64,000 bases of DNA from Dyella_B sp036746095 (GCF_036746095.1 NZ_DAIOEU010000005.1:1-64000); one strand, 5' to 3'; shown: positions 33,308-42,819, counted from the first letter of the stretch. The notes: generated by a model not told the origin, from the sequence alone. Made by a program: numbers and translations.

Positions 33308-35527
33308 ATGTCATCCAGCGACAACCTCTCCACGCTCCCCATCATCGGCCGCGCGCACAAGCGCATCGATGGCCCGCTGAAAGTCAGCGGCACGGCGCGC
33401 TATGCCGCCGACTTCCACTTTCACGACCTGGTGTACGCCGTGCCGGCATGCGCCACCATCGCCAACGGACGCATTGCGAACATCGACGCCTCGGCTGCCG
33501 AACGCATGCCTGGCGTGCGCAAGATCTACACGCACGAAAACATCGGCACGTTCTACCACGTCTCGAAAGCCAGCAAGGTGATGCTCGACGAAAAACGCCC
33601 GCCGCTGGAAGACAATCGGGTGCGCTACTACGGCCAATACGTGGCCCTGGCGGTGGCCGATACCTACGAGCATGCGGTGGCGGCTGCGCGTGCGATCAAG
33701 GTGACTTACGCCGACGTCGAAGCGCCATCGTTGTCCACCCGCTTGAGCGCGGACAAACCGCCTGAACAACAGACCGAACGCGGCGATCCCGACGGCGCCT
33801 TCGAACGCGCGCCGGTAAAGATCGATGAGACCTATAGCACGCCCACCGAAACGCACAACCCGATCGAATTGCACGCCAGCGTGGCGCTGTGGGATGGCCA
33901 GCACTTCACACTGTACGAAACCACCCAGGCAATCATGAATTACCGCGCGGTGATGGCGCAGATGCTGGGCGTACCCACCGACAACGTGCGCGTGATCACC
34001 GAGTACCTCGGCACCGGCTTCGGCGGCAAGCTGTGGCCATGGCCACAGGCGCTGCTCGCGGCCGCCGCCGCCCGTGATCTGCACCAGCCGGTCAAGCTGG
34101 TGGTATCGCGCGAGATGATGTTCCACAACGTGGGCCATCGCCCGCATACGCAACAGCGCATGCGCCTGGCCGCCGACAAAGAGGGCCGCCTGGTCTCGCT
34201 GCGCCAGGATTACATCGACATGCGCGGCCAGCTTTCCGACTACCAGGAGGACTGCGGCGAGGCCTCCGGCTTCATGTACAGCACGCCCAACCTGCGCGTC
34301 ACCGGCGCGTATGCCGAACGCAACGTGGGCACCGGCACCTCCATGCGCGGCCCCGGCAAGGTGCCCGGTTCGTTCGGCCTGGAATCGGCGATGGATGAAT
34401 TGGCGATCGCGCTCAACATGGATCCGGTCGAGCTGCGCCTGAAGAACGAACCGGAAAAAGACGAGGAGAAAAACATTCCCTTCTCGTCGCGCCACTTGAA
34501 GGAGTGCCTTACCCACGGCGCGGAGCTGTTCGGCTGGTCGCGCCGCAACCCCACGGTAGGTTCCATGCGCGATGGCGACACGATACTCGGCTGGGGCATG
34601 GCCGCCTGCAACTGGATGGCCGCGCGCTTCAACGCCGAAGCGACGATCACGCTGTTCGGGGATGGCAGCGTGCGCGTCGCCAGCGGCACGCAGGACATCG
34701 GTACCGGCACGTATACCGTCATCGCGCAGATGGCCGCCGCACTGGCCGGCGTCGACGTCGATGCGGTGAAAGTGGTGATCGGCGACAGCGATCTGCCGCC
34801 AGGGCCGTGGTCAGGCGGCTCGATGGCAACGGGTTCGATGGTGCCCGCTCTGGTGCAAGCCGTCGAGCAAGCAGGCGAACAGCTGAAAACCATCGCCGGC
34901 GAAGACGCTTCTTTCAAGGGCGTCGATGCGAAAGAACTTGTCTTCACCCAAGGCAAGGTGCACCGCAAGGACCAAAGCCCCGACACCGGCAAACATTTCC
35001 GCGAGATCCTTGCCTCCGCGCGCATTGCCCAAGTGGAAGGCCACGGTAAAGGCCAAAGCACGTTCGGCCAGAAAAACCCGCAATATTCCATGCAGTCCTT
35101 CGGCGCGCACTTCGTCGAAGTCGCCTGGCAACCCAAGCTTGCACGCTTACGCGTCAACCGCACCGTCACCGTGATCGACGCCGGCCGCATCATCAATCCG
35201 CTCACCGGCCGCAACCAGATCGAAGGTGCGGTGGTAATGGGCATCGGCATGGCGATGTTCGAGGAAACGCGCTACGACGAACGCAACGGCAAGGCGGTGA
35301 ACAGCAACCTGGCCGACTACCTGATGACCAGCCACGCCGACATGCCCGAACAGATGGAGGTAGTGTTTCTGGATTATCCGGATACGAAGTTCAATGCGAT
35401 GGGTGCGCGCGGTATTGGCGAGATCGGGCTGACCGGCATTGCCGCGGCGATTGCCAATGCGGTGTATCACGCGACCGGCGTGCGGGTGCGGGATTTGCCG
35501 GTACATGTGGAAGACATGCTCGCGTAA
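33308..35527 (+). CDS. paoC: Aldehyde oxidoreductase molybdenum subunit (PaoC-like)
   Basis: A 739-residue catalytic subunit binding molybdopterin cytosine dinucleotide. 'IGRAHKRIDGPLKVSGTARYAAD' is the N-terminal signature, 'GTGFGGKLWPWPQ' and 'SMRGPGKVPGSFGLE' are Mo-cofactor contacts, and catalytic E705 lies in 'GIGEIGLTG'. It oxidises aldehydes to acids. ATG 33308 is the family start; the frame is open far upstream through paoA/paoB by chance. No PaoD-type maturation chaperone is seen after it within the window; a hairpin repeat follows the stop. Confidence 0.92.
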   Translation: MSSSDNLSTLPIIGRAHKRIDGPLKVSGTARYAADFHFHDLVYAVPACATIANGRIANIDASAAERMPGVRKIYTHENIGTFYHVSKASKVMLDEKRPPLEDNRVRYYGQYVALAVADTYEHAVAAARAIKVTYADVEAPSLSTRLSADKPPEQQTERGDPDGAFERAPVKIDETYSTPTETHNPIELHASVALWDGQHFTLYETTQAIMNYRAVMAQMLGVPTDNVRVITEYLGTGFGGKLWPWPQALLAAAAARDLHQPVKLVVSREMMFHNVGHRPHTQQRMRLAADKEGRLVSLRQDYIDMRGQLSDYQEDCGEASGFMYSTPNLRVTGAYAERNVGTGTSMRGPGKVPGSFGLESAMDELAIALNMDPVELRLKNEPEKDEEKNIPFSSRHLKECLTHGAELFGWSRRNPTVGSMRDGDTILGWGMAACNWMAARFNAEATITLFGDGSVRVASGTQDIGTGTYTVIAQMAAALAGVDVDAVKVVIGDSDLPPGPWSGGSMATGSMVPALVQAVEQAGEQLKTIAGEDASFKGVDAKELVFTQGKVHRKDQSPDTGKHFREILASARIAQVEGHGKGQSTFGQKNPQYSMQSFGAHFVEVAWQPKLARLRVNRTVTVIDAGRIINPLTGRNQIEGAVVMGIGMAMFEETRYDERNGKAVNSNLADYLMTSHADMPEQMEVVFLDYPDTKFNAMGARGIGEIGLTGIAAAIANAVYHATGVRVRDLPVHVEDMLA

Positions 35528-35536
35528 CCTCATGAT

Positions 35537-35586
35537 GGCCCGTCATTCCCGCGAAAGCGCCTCCGCTTTCGCGGAAATGACGGGCC
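35537..35586. repeat. Compact GTCATTCC hairpin after paoC
   Basis: GGCCCGTCATTCCCGCGAAAGCG (35537-35559) pairs with its complement at 35564-35586, interrupted by one A for G, across a 4-base loop. Ten bases after the paoC stop, it probably ends the operon transcript. Confidence 0.8.
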
Positions 35587-35771
35587 GCGAGATGTTTTTC
35601 ATGCGTAGTCGAAAGGCCGGACTGAATCGCAGCGTCTATAAAGCATCCCCCGCAAGATCCGCTTCAACCCAGCCCAATCCTTCCCTACTACACATAGGGG
35701 AGTGAGAAACTCCAAGCGATTCCAATGCTCTCGCACGAACAAGCGCATTACGCATCGTGTCGCGTAACGCC

Positions 35772-36143
35772 TCAGGTATTCTTGTGACCCTGCCGCCCGG
35801 CCTCCGCATGCTGCTCGCTGCTGCCGCCGTTCGAACTGGCACCGTTCGAACGTGAACCGCCATGGCTGTTTTCCCCGCCCTTGCGGCCAATATCTGCCAT
35901 GTGCTCGCGATTCTCGCTCACGGCTTCACCGCCTTTCTGCCCGATGGCGGACATATGTTCGCGATTCTGGCTGACGGCTTCGCCACCCTTGCGCCCGGCT
36001 TCGCGCGCTTCTTCGGAACTGAATTCGTGCGCATGGCCGCTCTGGTGCGCCGCACGTCCACCCTGGCTGGCGATTTCACGCTGCCGCGCTTCGTCCATGC
36101 CGGCGAACCCGCGGCCACCACGACTACCGTTTTCATTTGCCAT
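35772..36143 (-). CDS. KGG-repeat stress protein
   Basis: A 123-residue very hydrophilic protein with repeats of the KGG/Con-10 (GsiB-like) motif: 'GRKGGEAVSQNREHMSAIG', 'GQKGGEAVSENREHMADIG', 'GRKGGENSHGG', plus an earlier 'SQGGRAA'. Such proteins are general-stress or desiccation-linked and intrinsically disordered. ATG 36143 follows GGAG at 7 bases. The C-terminus is a Ser/Asn/Gly tail. The neighbouring Mn-catalase and ferritin-like genes fit the stress theme. Confidence 0.85.
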   Translation of the reverse strand: MANENGSRGGRGFAGMDEARQREIASQGGRAAHQSGHAHEFSSEEAREAGRKGGEAVSQNREHMSAIGQKGGEAVSENREHMADIGRKGGENSHGGSRSNGASSNGGSSEQHAEAGRQGHKNT

Positions 36144-36254
36144 TTCTTTACTCCAGATCAAAACCCCGCGCGGCACGCCTGTGTGTCGCACGCAACGATC
36201 TTCCCTAAGCTCATCTGTAGCGGAGGTCTCTGCGCGGTGAAAAGCGCTTGCACG

Positions 36255-36278
36255 AAAAAGGCGCCGGACAGGCGCCTG
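36255..36278 (-). terminator. Intrinsic terminator
   Basis: On the minus strand AGGCGCC, a 5-base loop, GGCGCCT, then TTTTTC. It lies downstream of the 112-residue protein gene (36454-36792, minus) and upstream of the KGG gene, separating the two. Confidence 0.65.
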
Positions 36279-36453
36279 TCTGCTAAGCGAGAGTGCAGTA
36301 GAAGCGCGCGTCGTAGCGGATGGGGTGACGAACGGCGCGCCGCTTCTACTGCCACAACCGCTTTACGGAGCCCCCAAATGAAAATCCTCGCTTGCTTTCG
36401 GCTTCCGCTGCCGGATTTCATCCCGGCCTGTCGCTTCGATCCGATCCCTGGCC

Positions 36454-36792
36454 TCATGAATACATCGATGCATCGTCGACGCCATCGGCAGGACTGGCCG
36501 CCGCGCTAGCGGCAGGACGGCCGCTACGATGGATGTCATGCGCGGCCGAAGACGGTGAGGCATCTTCCCGCACATGCAGACCCAGCATGTCGAACACCTC
36601 CTCGAACGAACGGTGTTCACCGGCCAGCGCAGGGTTGGCGTCGTATTGGGTCGCGGCCCGGCTGTATTCTGCGCGCAGCCGCTCCCACACGGCTTCCTGA
36701 TCTGGTTGCGCATCCAACAAGGCGCGCAGCACCGTGACGATGGCGCAGGTCGTGCCGGCGAATGAAACGCTTTCGTCTTCGATCGATTCCAT
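36454..36792 (-). CDS. Hypothetical acidic protein
   Basis: 112 residues from ATG 36792, with GAGG eight bases upstream. The body 'AIVTVLRALLDAQPDQEAVWERLRAEYSRAATQYDANPALAGEHRSFEEVFDML' is helical and soluble; the tail is Ala/Ser-rich. No signal or metal motif. Family not recognised. It diverges from mntH (258 bp) and is followed by an intrinsic terminator. Confidence 0.55.
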   Translation of the reverse strand: MESIEDESVSFAGTTCAIVTVLRALLDAQPDQEAVWERLRAEYSRAATQYDANPALAGEHRSFEEVFDMLGLHVREDASPSSAAHDIHRSGRPAASAAASPADGVDDASMYS

Positions 36793-37050
36793 GGCGCACC
36801 TCGCATGTTGCTCGCCGCGAGCATGCCCTGCTGGGGCAAAAGCCCTTGTCTTTGCCGGATGAACGAGCTCATCGACAGCGCCCGGCCACTGCGATCGCAC
36901 CATGCTGCATATGCATTTGCCGCACGGCTCCCTCCTGTACGCATCATCTGCACGCTGCGCTTTCTAGCATCAGGCGCGCATTCCTCTTGCGGAAACCGCT
37001 ACGTGGACGTCCGGCACGATCCCGCCCAAACCCATGCCAACGAGATAGCC

Positions 37051-38286
37051 ATGCGCGAGATGCGCGCCGTCCTGGCTGGCAAGCGCCGGGGCATGCGCGC
37101 GCTGCTGCCGTTTGCGGGGCCGGCCATCGTGGTATCGGTGGCGTACATGGACCCGGGCAACTTCGCCACCAATATCCAGGCCGGGGCGCACTATGGCTAC
37201 GGGCTGCTGTGGGTGGTGCTGGTGGCGAATATCGTCGCGATGCTGTTCCAGGCCCTGTCGGCAAAACTCGGCATCGTCACCGGACGGAACCTGGCGGAAC
37301 TGTGCCGCGAACAATTTCCCCTCCCGCTGGTGTGGCTGATGTGGGCGATCAGCGAGATTGCCGCGATGGCGACGGACCTGGCCGAGTTTCTTGGCGGCGC
37401 GATCGGCGTGAGCCTGATTTTCAATCTGCCATTGTGGGCCGGCATGGCGACCACCGCCATCGTCACCTACGGGTTGCTGCTGCTGGAACGAAGCGGATTT
37501 CGCAAAGTGGAACTTGCCATCGGTGCGTTGGTGGGAGTGGTGGGCCTGTCGTATCTGCTGGAACTTCTGATCGCACCGGTGGACTGGGCCCAAGCAGGAA
37601 AACAGCTGCTGGTGCCGCGCTTGCAGGACTCGCAGGCCCTTCTGCTGGCGGCGGGCATCATCGGCGCCACCGTCATGCCGCACGCGCTGTTCCTGCATTC
37701 CGGTTTGACGCAGCACCGTTTTCCATCTGCGAGCGAAGCGGAGCGCAAACGCGTGCTGCGCTTCTCCAACATCGAAGTAACGATTGCGCTCGGCATCGCC
37801 GGTTTGATCAACATCGCCATGGTGCTGATGGCGGCCGCGGCGTTCCATGCCGGGGACACGCGCGTGGCTGAAATCCAGAACGCCTATCACAGCCTCACGC
37901 CCCTGCTTGGCCGCGCGGCGGCGATAATTTTCCTGGTGTCGCTGATGGCGTCCGGCCTGTCCAGTTCGACCGTCGGCACGATGGCCGGACAATTGGTAAT
38001 GCAAGGCTTCGTTGGGTTCACGATCCCGCTGTGGCTGCGCCGGCTGATCACCATGTTGCCCAGCTTCGCGGTGATCTATGTGGGCGTCAACGCCACGCAA
38101 GCACTGGTACTCAGCCAGGTGGTACTGAGCATCGCCTTGCCGTTTCCCATGCTGGCGCTGATCTGGTTCGTATCCAGCGAACGCACCATGGGTGTGTACC
38201 GCGTCAACCCACCCACCCTGTTGGCAACGGTCGCTTCGGCGATTTTCATCCTCGCGCTCAATACGTTGTTGCTGCTCAAGACGTAA
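37051..38286 (+). CDS. mntH: NRAMP-family Mn2+/Fe2+ transporter
   Basis: A 411-residue inner-membrane proton-coupled divalent metal importer with about 11 helices. The two metal-site signatures are intact: 'DPGN' (34-37) in helix 1 and 'MPH' (209-211) in helix 6. ATG 37051 gives the family length; upstream extension is not conserved-looking. Placement directly before a ferritin-like and a manganese-catalase gene on the same strand argues for manganese as the main cargo. No yybP-ykoY riboswitch was recognised in the 258-bp leader. Confidence 0.93.
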   Translation: MREMRAVLAGKRRGMRALLPFAGPAIVVSVAYMDPGNFATNIQAGAHYGYGLLWVVLVANIVAMLFQALSAKLGIVTGRNLAELCREQFPLPLVWLMWAISEIAAMATDLAEFLGGAIGVSLIFNLPLWAGMATTAIVTYGLLLLERSGFRKVELAIGALVGVVGLSYLLELLIAPVDWAQAGKQLLVPRLQDSQALLLAAGIIGATVMPHALFLHSGLTQHRFPSASEAERKRVLRFSNIEVTIALGIAGLINIAMVLMAAAAFHAGDTRVAEIQNAYHSLTPLLGRAAAIIFLVSLMASGLSSSTVGTMAGQLVMQGFVGFTIPLWLRRLITMLPSFAVIYVGVNATQALVLSQVVLSIALPFPMLALIWFVSSERTMGVYRVNPPTLLATVASAIFILALNTLLLLKT

Positions 38287-38390
38287 CGGTGTTTCACGCA
38301 TTGACAGGCGATTGACCGCATGTCGACCCGCATGCGTCCACATTGGCGGCGCGGGCGACCGTCTGGTCCGCATGCGACGAGGAATCACCG

Positions 38391-38900
38391 ATGGCCGAAC
38401 ACAACGAAAACCTGCTCGACTGGTTGCGCAACGCCCATGCCATGGAACAGCAGGCAGAGCAGATGCTCAAAGCCCAGGCATCGCGCATCCAGCACTACCC
38501 TGAATTGAAAGCGCGCATTGAAGCGCATATCGACGAAACCCTGCAGCAGCAACGCATCGTCGAGGATTGCATCACCCGCCTCGGTGGCAAGCCGTCGGTG
38601 GCGAAAGACTTCGCCGCCAAGACCATGGCCTTTGGCCAGGCCGTGGGTGGCATGGCCAACGCGGACGAAATCGTAAAAGGCGCCATCGCCGGCTACGTGT
38701 TCGAGCACGTGGAAATCGCCACCTACACCACGCTGATTGCCGCGGCGCAGGCAGCCGGCGACGCTGCCACCCAGCGTGCTTGCGAAGCCATCCTGCCACA
38801 GGAACAGGCCATGGCCGACTGGTTGCTGAAACATCTTCCGCAAATCACCACGCAGTTCCTCGCGCGTGACGCCACCGAAGGCGTCGTCGCCAAGCGCTAA
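38391..38900 (+). CDS. DUF892 ferritin-like protein (YciF family)
   Basis: A 169-residue four-helix protein: 'LLDWLRNAHAMEQQAEQMLK', 'RIEAHIDETLQQQRIVEDCI', 'GYVFEHVEIATYTTLIAAA', 'ILPQEQAMADWLLKHL'. Each helix carries the Glu/His pairs expected of a ferritin-like di-metal site. YciF-type proteins are stress-induced and often next to manganese catalase, as here (51 bp before it). ATG 38391 follows GAGGAA. Confidence 0.88.
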   Translation: MAEHNENLLDWLRNAHAMEQQAEQMLKAQASRIQHYPELKARIEAHIDETLQQQRIVEDCITRLGGKPSVAKDFAAKTMAFGQAVGGMANADEIVKGAIAGYVFEHVEIATYTTLIAAAQAAGDAATQRACEAILPQEQAMADWLLKHLPQITTQFLARDATEGVVAKR

Positions 38901-38951
38901 CGCGGCAGCCTGCGTGCTGCACGCCCATCTCGACTACGGAGACCCTACGCC

Positions 38952-39821
38952 ATGTTTTCCCATAACAAGCGGTTGCAGTATTCCGTCCACGTTTCCGAAT
39001 CCAATCCTGGCCTTGCCAACCTGATGCTGGAGCAGTTCGGCGGCCCGCAAGGCGAACTCGCTGCCGCCATGCGTTATTTCACACAGGCGCTGGCCGAAGA
39101 AGACCCCGGCCGCAAAGACATGCTGATGGACATCGCCACCGAAGAGCTGAGCCATCTGGAAGTGATCGGCTCGATCGTCGCCATGCTCAACCGCGGCGCC
39201 AAAGGCGAACTGGCCGAAGCAGTCGCCGAAACGGGCGAGCTGTATCGTTCGCTGCAGGGCGCGGGCAACGATTCGCACGTCACGCAGATCCTCTACGGCG
39301 GCGGCCCGGCGCTGACCAATTCCGGTGGCATACCGTGGACCGCGGCGTACGTCGATTCCATCGGCGATCCCACCTGCGACCTGCGCTCCAACATCGCCGC
39401 CGAAGCGCGCGCGAAGATCATTTACGAACGGCTGATCAACGTCACCGACGATCCTGGCGTGAAAGATGCGCTCGGCTTTTTGATGACACGCGAGATCGCA
39501 CACCAGCTTTCCTTCGAGAAAGCGCTGTACGCGATCGAACCGAACTTCCCGCCCGGCAAGCTGCCCGGCAAGCAGGAATTCGCACATGTGTACGTCAACA
39601 CCTCGCAAGGCGAAGGCGATACGCGCGGGCCGTGGAACAGCGACGAGAACTTCACCTTCATCAGTGATATCGATGATTTCGTCGCGATGGACGGCGGCGA
39701 TGGCCAGGCCAAGGTAAAACTGGACTCGGAAGACCAGGCGTGCGTGAAGGCGTTTGCAAGACGAACGGCGTCGAATGCGAAGAGCAATCCGACCACGGGT
39801 GCGGAGTTGGGCGGGCGTTGA
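38952..39821 (+). CDS. Manganese catalase
   Basis: A 289-residue non-haem catalase that disproportionates H2O2 at a di-Mn centre. 'QFGGPQGELAAAMRYFTQ' gives the first metal Glu, 'IATEELSHLEVIG' the Glu-x-x-His pair, and 'REIAHQLSFEKAL' the last Glu/His. The C-terminal 'PGKLPGKQEFAHVYVNTS' is the usual tail. With mntH and the DUF892 gene it forms a manganese-based peroxide defence operon. The amino-acid-oxidase at 6.9 kb would be one endogenous H2O2 source, though the link is speculative. Confidence 0.95.
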   Translation: MFSHNKRLQYSVHVSESNPGLANLMLEQFGGPQGELAAAMRYFTQALAEEDPGRKDMLMDIATEELSHLEVIGSIVAMLNRGAKGELAEAVAETGELYRSLQGAGNDSHVTQILYGGGPALTNSGGIPWTAAYVDSIGDPTCDLRSNIAAEARAKIIYERLINVTDDPGVKDALGFLMTREIAHQLSFEKALYAIEPNFPPGKLPGKQEFAHVYVNTSQGEGDTRGPWNSDENFTFISDIDDFVAMDGGDGQAKVKLDSEDQACVKAFARRTASNAKSNPTTGAELGGR

Positions 39822-39858
39822 CGCTGGGTGAGGAATGAACCTCTTGAGATGTTCATTC

Positions 39859-39980
39859 CGTCATTCCGGCGGAGGCCGGAATCCAGTCAAAACATGTTGT
39901 GCGCAGCACACGACACTTTTTTATCCTGAGTGCTTCGCACGACGTATTTGAATTGGTTTCCGGCCTTCGCCGGAATGACG
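39859..39980. repeat. GTCATTCC hairpin repeat with core B
   Basis: Outer arms CGTCATTCCGGCGGAGGCC and GGCCTTCGCCGGAATGACG flank a core with GTTGTGCGCAGCACACGACAC, a T-run, and GAGTGCTTCGCACGACGTAT. The same core recurs at 60,038 and inverted at 22,549. It lies between convergent catalase and copA genes. Confidence 0.85.
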
Positions 39981-40010
39981 GCAAAGTGTGACGATGCATT
40001 TCATCTCTGC

Positions 40011-42359
40011 CTACGAAAGCCTGCGTAACCGCAATGCATTGCTCACCACCGACACCGACGACAAGCTCATCGCCAATGCCGCCACCATCGGTGACAAGGT
40101 GATACCGAACAACGGATACAACGCGCCCGCCGCCAACGGCACGCCCAACGCGTTATAGATAAAGGCAAAGAACAAATTCTGCCGAATATTTCGCACCGTC
40201 GCTTTCGACAAGGCACGCGCGCGCAAGATGCCGCTCAGCTGTCCTTTCACCAGCGTGACCTGCGCGGTTTCCATCGCCACGTCGGTGCCCTGCCCCATGG
40301 CAATGCCGACATCCGCCGCCGCAAGAGCCGGGGCGTCGTTGATGCCGTCGCCGGCCATCGCCACGCGCCGCCCTTGCTTGCGCAGGCTTTCAATCACCGC
40401 TGCCTTGCCGGCCGGCGATACGCCGGCATGCACTTCGTCGATCGCCAGCTCGAGCGCTACGACATTGGCGGTGGTGGCGTGGTCGCCGGTGAGCATGACG
40501 ATGCGCAAGCCGGCTCTTTTCAGGTCTTTCAGCGCTTGCGGCGTGTCCAGCTTGATGGGATCGCTGACGCCGAACAAACCCGCCACCTTGCCGTTTACCG
40601 CCAGGAACATCACGGTGACGCCTTCGTTGCGCAAGGCTTCCGCGCGCGCCAACGTTGCCATTGCCAGCGGCACCTCCAGCTGTTGCATCAACGATGCGTT
40701 GCCGAAGGCCAGCCGATACGTCGATGTTCGTCCGCTGACGCCACCGCCTACCTGGGCCTGAAAATCGTCGATGGCTTGCAAATGCACGCCTTCATCCTTG
40801 GCCGCCGCAATGATCGCCTTGCCGAGCGGATGTTCGCTCGCCTGCTCCAGACTTGCCGCCAGGCCCAGCATCTGTTCGCGCGTGTGGCTATCCATAGCGC
40901 ATACGGAAACAAGCGCGGGTTTGCCCTCGCTGAGCGTGCCGGTCTTGTCCAGCACCAGCGTATCGACGTCGCGCATGGCTTCGATCGCCGCGGCATCCTT
41001 GAACAGCAAACCCTGCTGTGCGCCCCGCCCGCTCGCTACCATGATCGAGATCGGCGTCGCCAAGCCCAAGGCACACGGGCAAGCGATGATCAGCACTGAC
41101 ACCGCCGCGATCAGCGCGTGCGCCAGCCGCGGTTCCGGACCGAACCATGCCCAGCCAGCAAAGGCCAGCACCGCTATCGCGATCACCGCCGGCACAAACC
41201 ATGCGGCGACACGGTCGGCCACGCGCTGCAGCGGCGCCTTGCTGCGTTGCGCCTGCGCTACTTGCGCGACGATTTGCGCGAGCATGGTGGAGGCGCCAAC
41301 CTTTTCCACGCGCATGGTCAGTGCGCCCTGCTGGTTGACGGTGCCGCCGGTGAGCGGATCGCCCGGCGCCTTGCTTACCGGCATGGGCTCGCCGGTGAGC
41401 ATGGCTTCGTCCACTTGGGCTTGGCCACTCAATACCACGCCATCCACCGGTATTTTTTCGCCAGGGCGGATGCGCAGTTCATCGCCGGCTTGCACCTCAT
41501 CCAGCGGCACGTCGCGTTCTTCGCCATGCGAGATACGCCGCGCCGTCTTCGGCACCCGGCCCAACAAAGCTTTCAAGGCGGCGCCGGTGCGGCGGCGTGC
41601 GCGCCATTCCAGGAAATCGCCCAGCGTCACCAGCGTGACGATCACCGCGGCGGATTCGAAATACACGCCGACACGACCGTGCGCATCGCGAAAACCCACC
41701 GGAAACAGCTGCGGCGCGAGAAACGCCAGCATGCTGTACAGCCACGCCACGCCGGTACCTACCGCGATCAGCGTATACATGTTCGGTTGCCACGGTTTGA
41801 GCGAACGCCAGCCGCGCGCGAAGAACGGTGCACCGCCCCATAGCACGACCACACTGGCGAGCGCGGCTTCCAGCCATCCGGTAGCGGCACCCGCGTGCAT
41901 GCCTGCGTGCGGCAACATGCCCAGCACGAATACTGGCAAGGTCAAGGCGACCAGCAACCCCAGGCGGCGCGACATGGCGCGCGCTTGGCCGCTGTCGTCC
42001 TCGTCCAGGCTTGGCATCATCGGCTCCAGCGCCATGCCGCATTTCGGGCAATCGCCGGGGTGGTCCTGCTGCACTTCCGGATGCATCGGGCAGGTGTAGA
42101 TCGCGCCTGGCACGACGGGCTGCGGTGCGCGTTGCGAATGATGATGGTGGTGATGATGGTCAGGCATAGCCGGCGCGGCATCGGCATAACGCGCGGGCTC
42201 CGCATCGAACTTCGTCTTGCATCCAGCGCAGCAGAAATAGAACCTCTGACCCGCGTACTCGCTGTGATGTTTTGCGCTGGCCCTGTCCACGCGCATGCCG
42301 CAGATCGGATCGCGCGCGTCGCCTTCTGCTTGCTGGCAGCACGAACCCTGCGCGCTCAT
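40011..42359 (-). CDS. copA: Copper-exporting P1B-type ATPase
   Basis: A 782-residue heavy-metal ATPase. Instead of HMA domains the N-terminus carries a YHS domain ('DPICGMRVDRAS..YFCCAGC') and a heavy-metal-binding domain ('YTCPMHPEVQQDHPGDCPKCGM'), joined by a His run. Then come membrane helices with the Cu motif CPC (C427-P-C429, 'ACPCALGLATP'), phospho-acceptor D471 ('DKTGTLSEG'), and 'GDGINDAPAL'. It exports Cu(I), possibly as a CopB/CopA2-like variant. Its ATG overlaps the stop of the merR gene (ATGA), so both come from one MerR-type promoter. Confidence 0.92.
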   Translation of the reverse strand: MSAQGSCCQQAEGDARDPICGMRVDRASAKHHSEYAGQRFYFCCAGCKTKFDAEPARYADAAPAMPDHHHHHHHSQRAPQPVVPGAIYTCPMHPEVQQDHPGDCPKCGMALEPMMPSLDEDDSGQARAMSRRLGLLVALTLPVFVLGMLPHAGMHAGAATGWLEAALASVVVLWGGAPFFARGWRSLKPWQPNMYTLIAVGTGVAWLYSMLAFLAPQLFPVGFRDAHGRVGVYFESAAVIVTLVTLGDFLEWRARRRTGAALKALLGRVPKTARRISHGEERDVPLDEVQAGDELRIRPGEKIPVDGVVLSGQAQVDEAMLTGEPMPVSKAPGDPLTGGTVNQQGALTMRVEKVGASTMLAQIVAQVAQAQRSKAPLQRVADRVAAWFVPAVIAIAVLAFAGWAWFGPEPRLAHALIAAVSVLIIACPCALGLATPISIMVASGRGAQQGLLFKDAAAIEAMRDVDTLVLDKTGTLSEGKPALVSVCAMDSHTREQMLGLAASLEQASEHPLGKAIIAAAKDEGVHLQAIDDFQAQVGGGVSGRTSTYRLAFGNASLMQQLEVPLAMATLARAEALRNEGVTVMFLAVNGKVAGLFGVSDPIKLDTPQALKDLKRAGLRIVMLTGDHATTANVVALELAIDEVHAGVSPAGKAAVIESLRKQGRRVAMAGDGINDAPALAAADVGIAMGQGTDVAMETAQVTLVKGQLSGILRARALSKATVRNIRQNLFFAFIYNALGVPLAAGALYPLFGITLSPMVAALAMSLSSVSVVSNALRLRRLS

Positions 42360-42781
42360 GCCTGCGGCTCCTCATCGGCCAATGCACGCAGGATCGGGCA
42401 CTGCTCCGGGTCGCCGTGCCCCGGGCACACCTCGATCAATTGCTGCAGGCCCGCGCGGATGCGCATCAGTTCGGCAATGCGCGCGTCGATGCTGGCCAGG
42501 CGCTGCTCAGCGCGCTTGCGCACTGCCCGCACGCCGCCGCGGCGGTCGGTGGAGAGCGCGAGCAGATCGCGGATTTCGTCCAGCGTGAAGCCCAGTTCCT
42601 TGGCGCGGCGGATGAAACGCAGCCGCTTGATCGCCGATTCGTTGTAGCTGCGGTAACCGGAGGCACGGCGCAGCGGCTCCGGCAGCAGGCCTTCGCGCTC
42701 GTAGTAGCGGATGGTGTCGATGGGAACGCCGGCGCGCTTGGCGACGGTACCGATGGTGAGGGAGGCGGTTGGTGTGTTCAT
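42356..42781 (-). CDS. MerR-family metal-responsive regulator (CueR-like)
   Basis: A 141-residue regulator: winged HTH 'LTIGTVAKRAGVPIDTIRYYEREGLLPEP', dimerisation helix, and a C-terminal metal loop 'CPGHGDPEQCPI' with two cysteines, as in CueR/HmrR. The coupled downstream gene is a copper ATPase, so Cu(I) sensing is most likely. The spacing between the cysteines (eight residues) and the His leave other soft metals possible. Transcribed from a promoter with the over-long spacer typical of MerR control. Confidence 0.9.
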   Translation of the reverse strand: MNTPTASLTIGTVAKRAGVPIDTIRYYEREGLLPEPLRRASGYRSYNESAIKRLRFIRRAKELGFTLDEIRDLLALSTDRRGGVRAVRKRAEQRLASIDARIAELMRIRAGLQQLIEVCPGHGDPEQCPILRALADEEPQA

Positions 42782-42787
42782 GGGCGA

Positions 42788-42819
42788 AGTCTAGACCTTT
42801 GATCTAGGTCCAGAGTCAA
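42788..42819 (-). promoter_or_regulatory. MerR-type promoter of merR-copA
   Basis: On the minus strand TTGACT (-35, 42814-42819) and TAGACT (-10, 42788-42793) are separated by 20 bases. Inside the spacer the dyad GACCT-N7-AGGTC (42794-42810) is the probable regulator site. The spacer length and dyad position are those of MerR/CueR-activated promoters. Confidence 0.8.

Noticed and set aside
36970..38388. 472-codon open frame on the minus strand over mntH
   Set aside because: Shadow frame with Gln/His/Arg-rich translation; mntH motifs are unambiguous on the plus strand.
40771..42099. 442-codon open frame on the plus strand over copA
   Set aside because: Ser/Ala/Pro-rich shadow of the copper ATPase.
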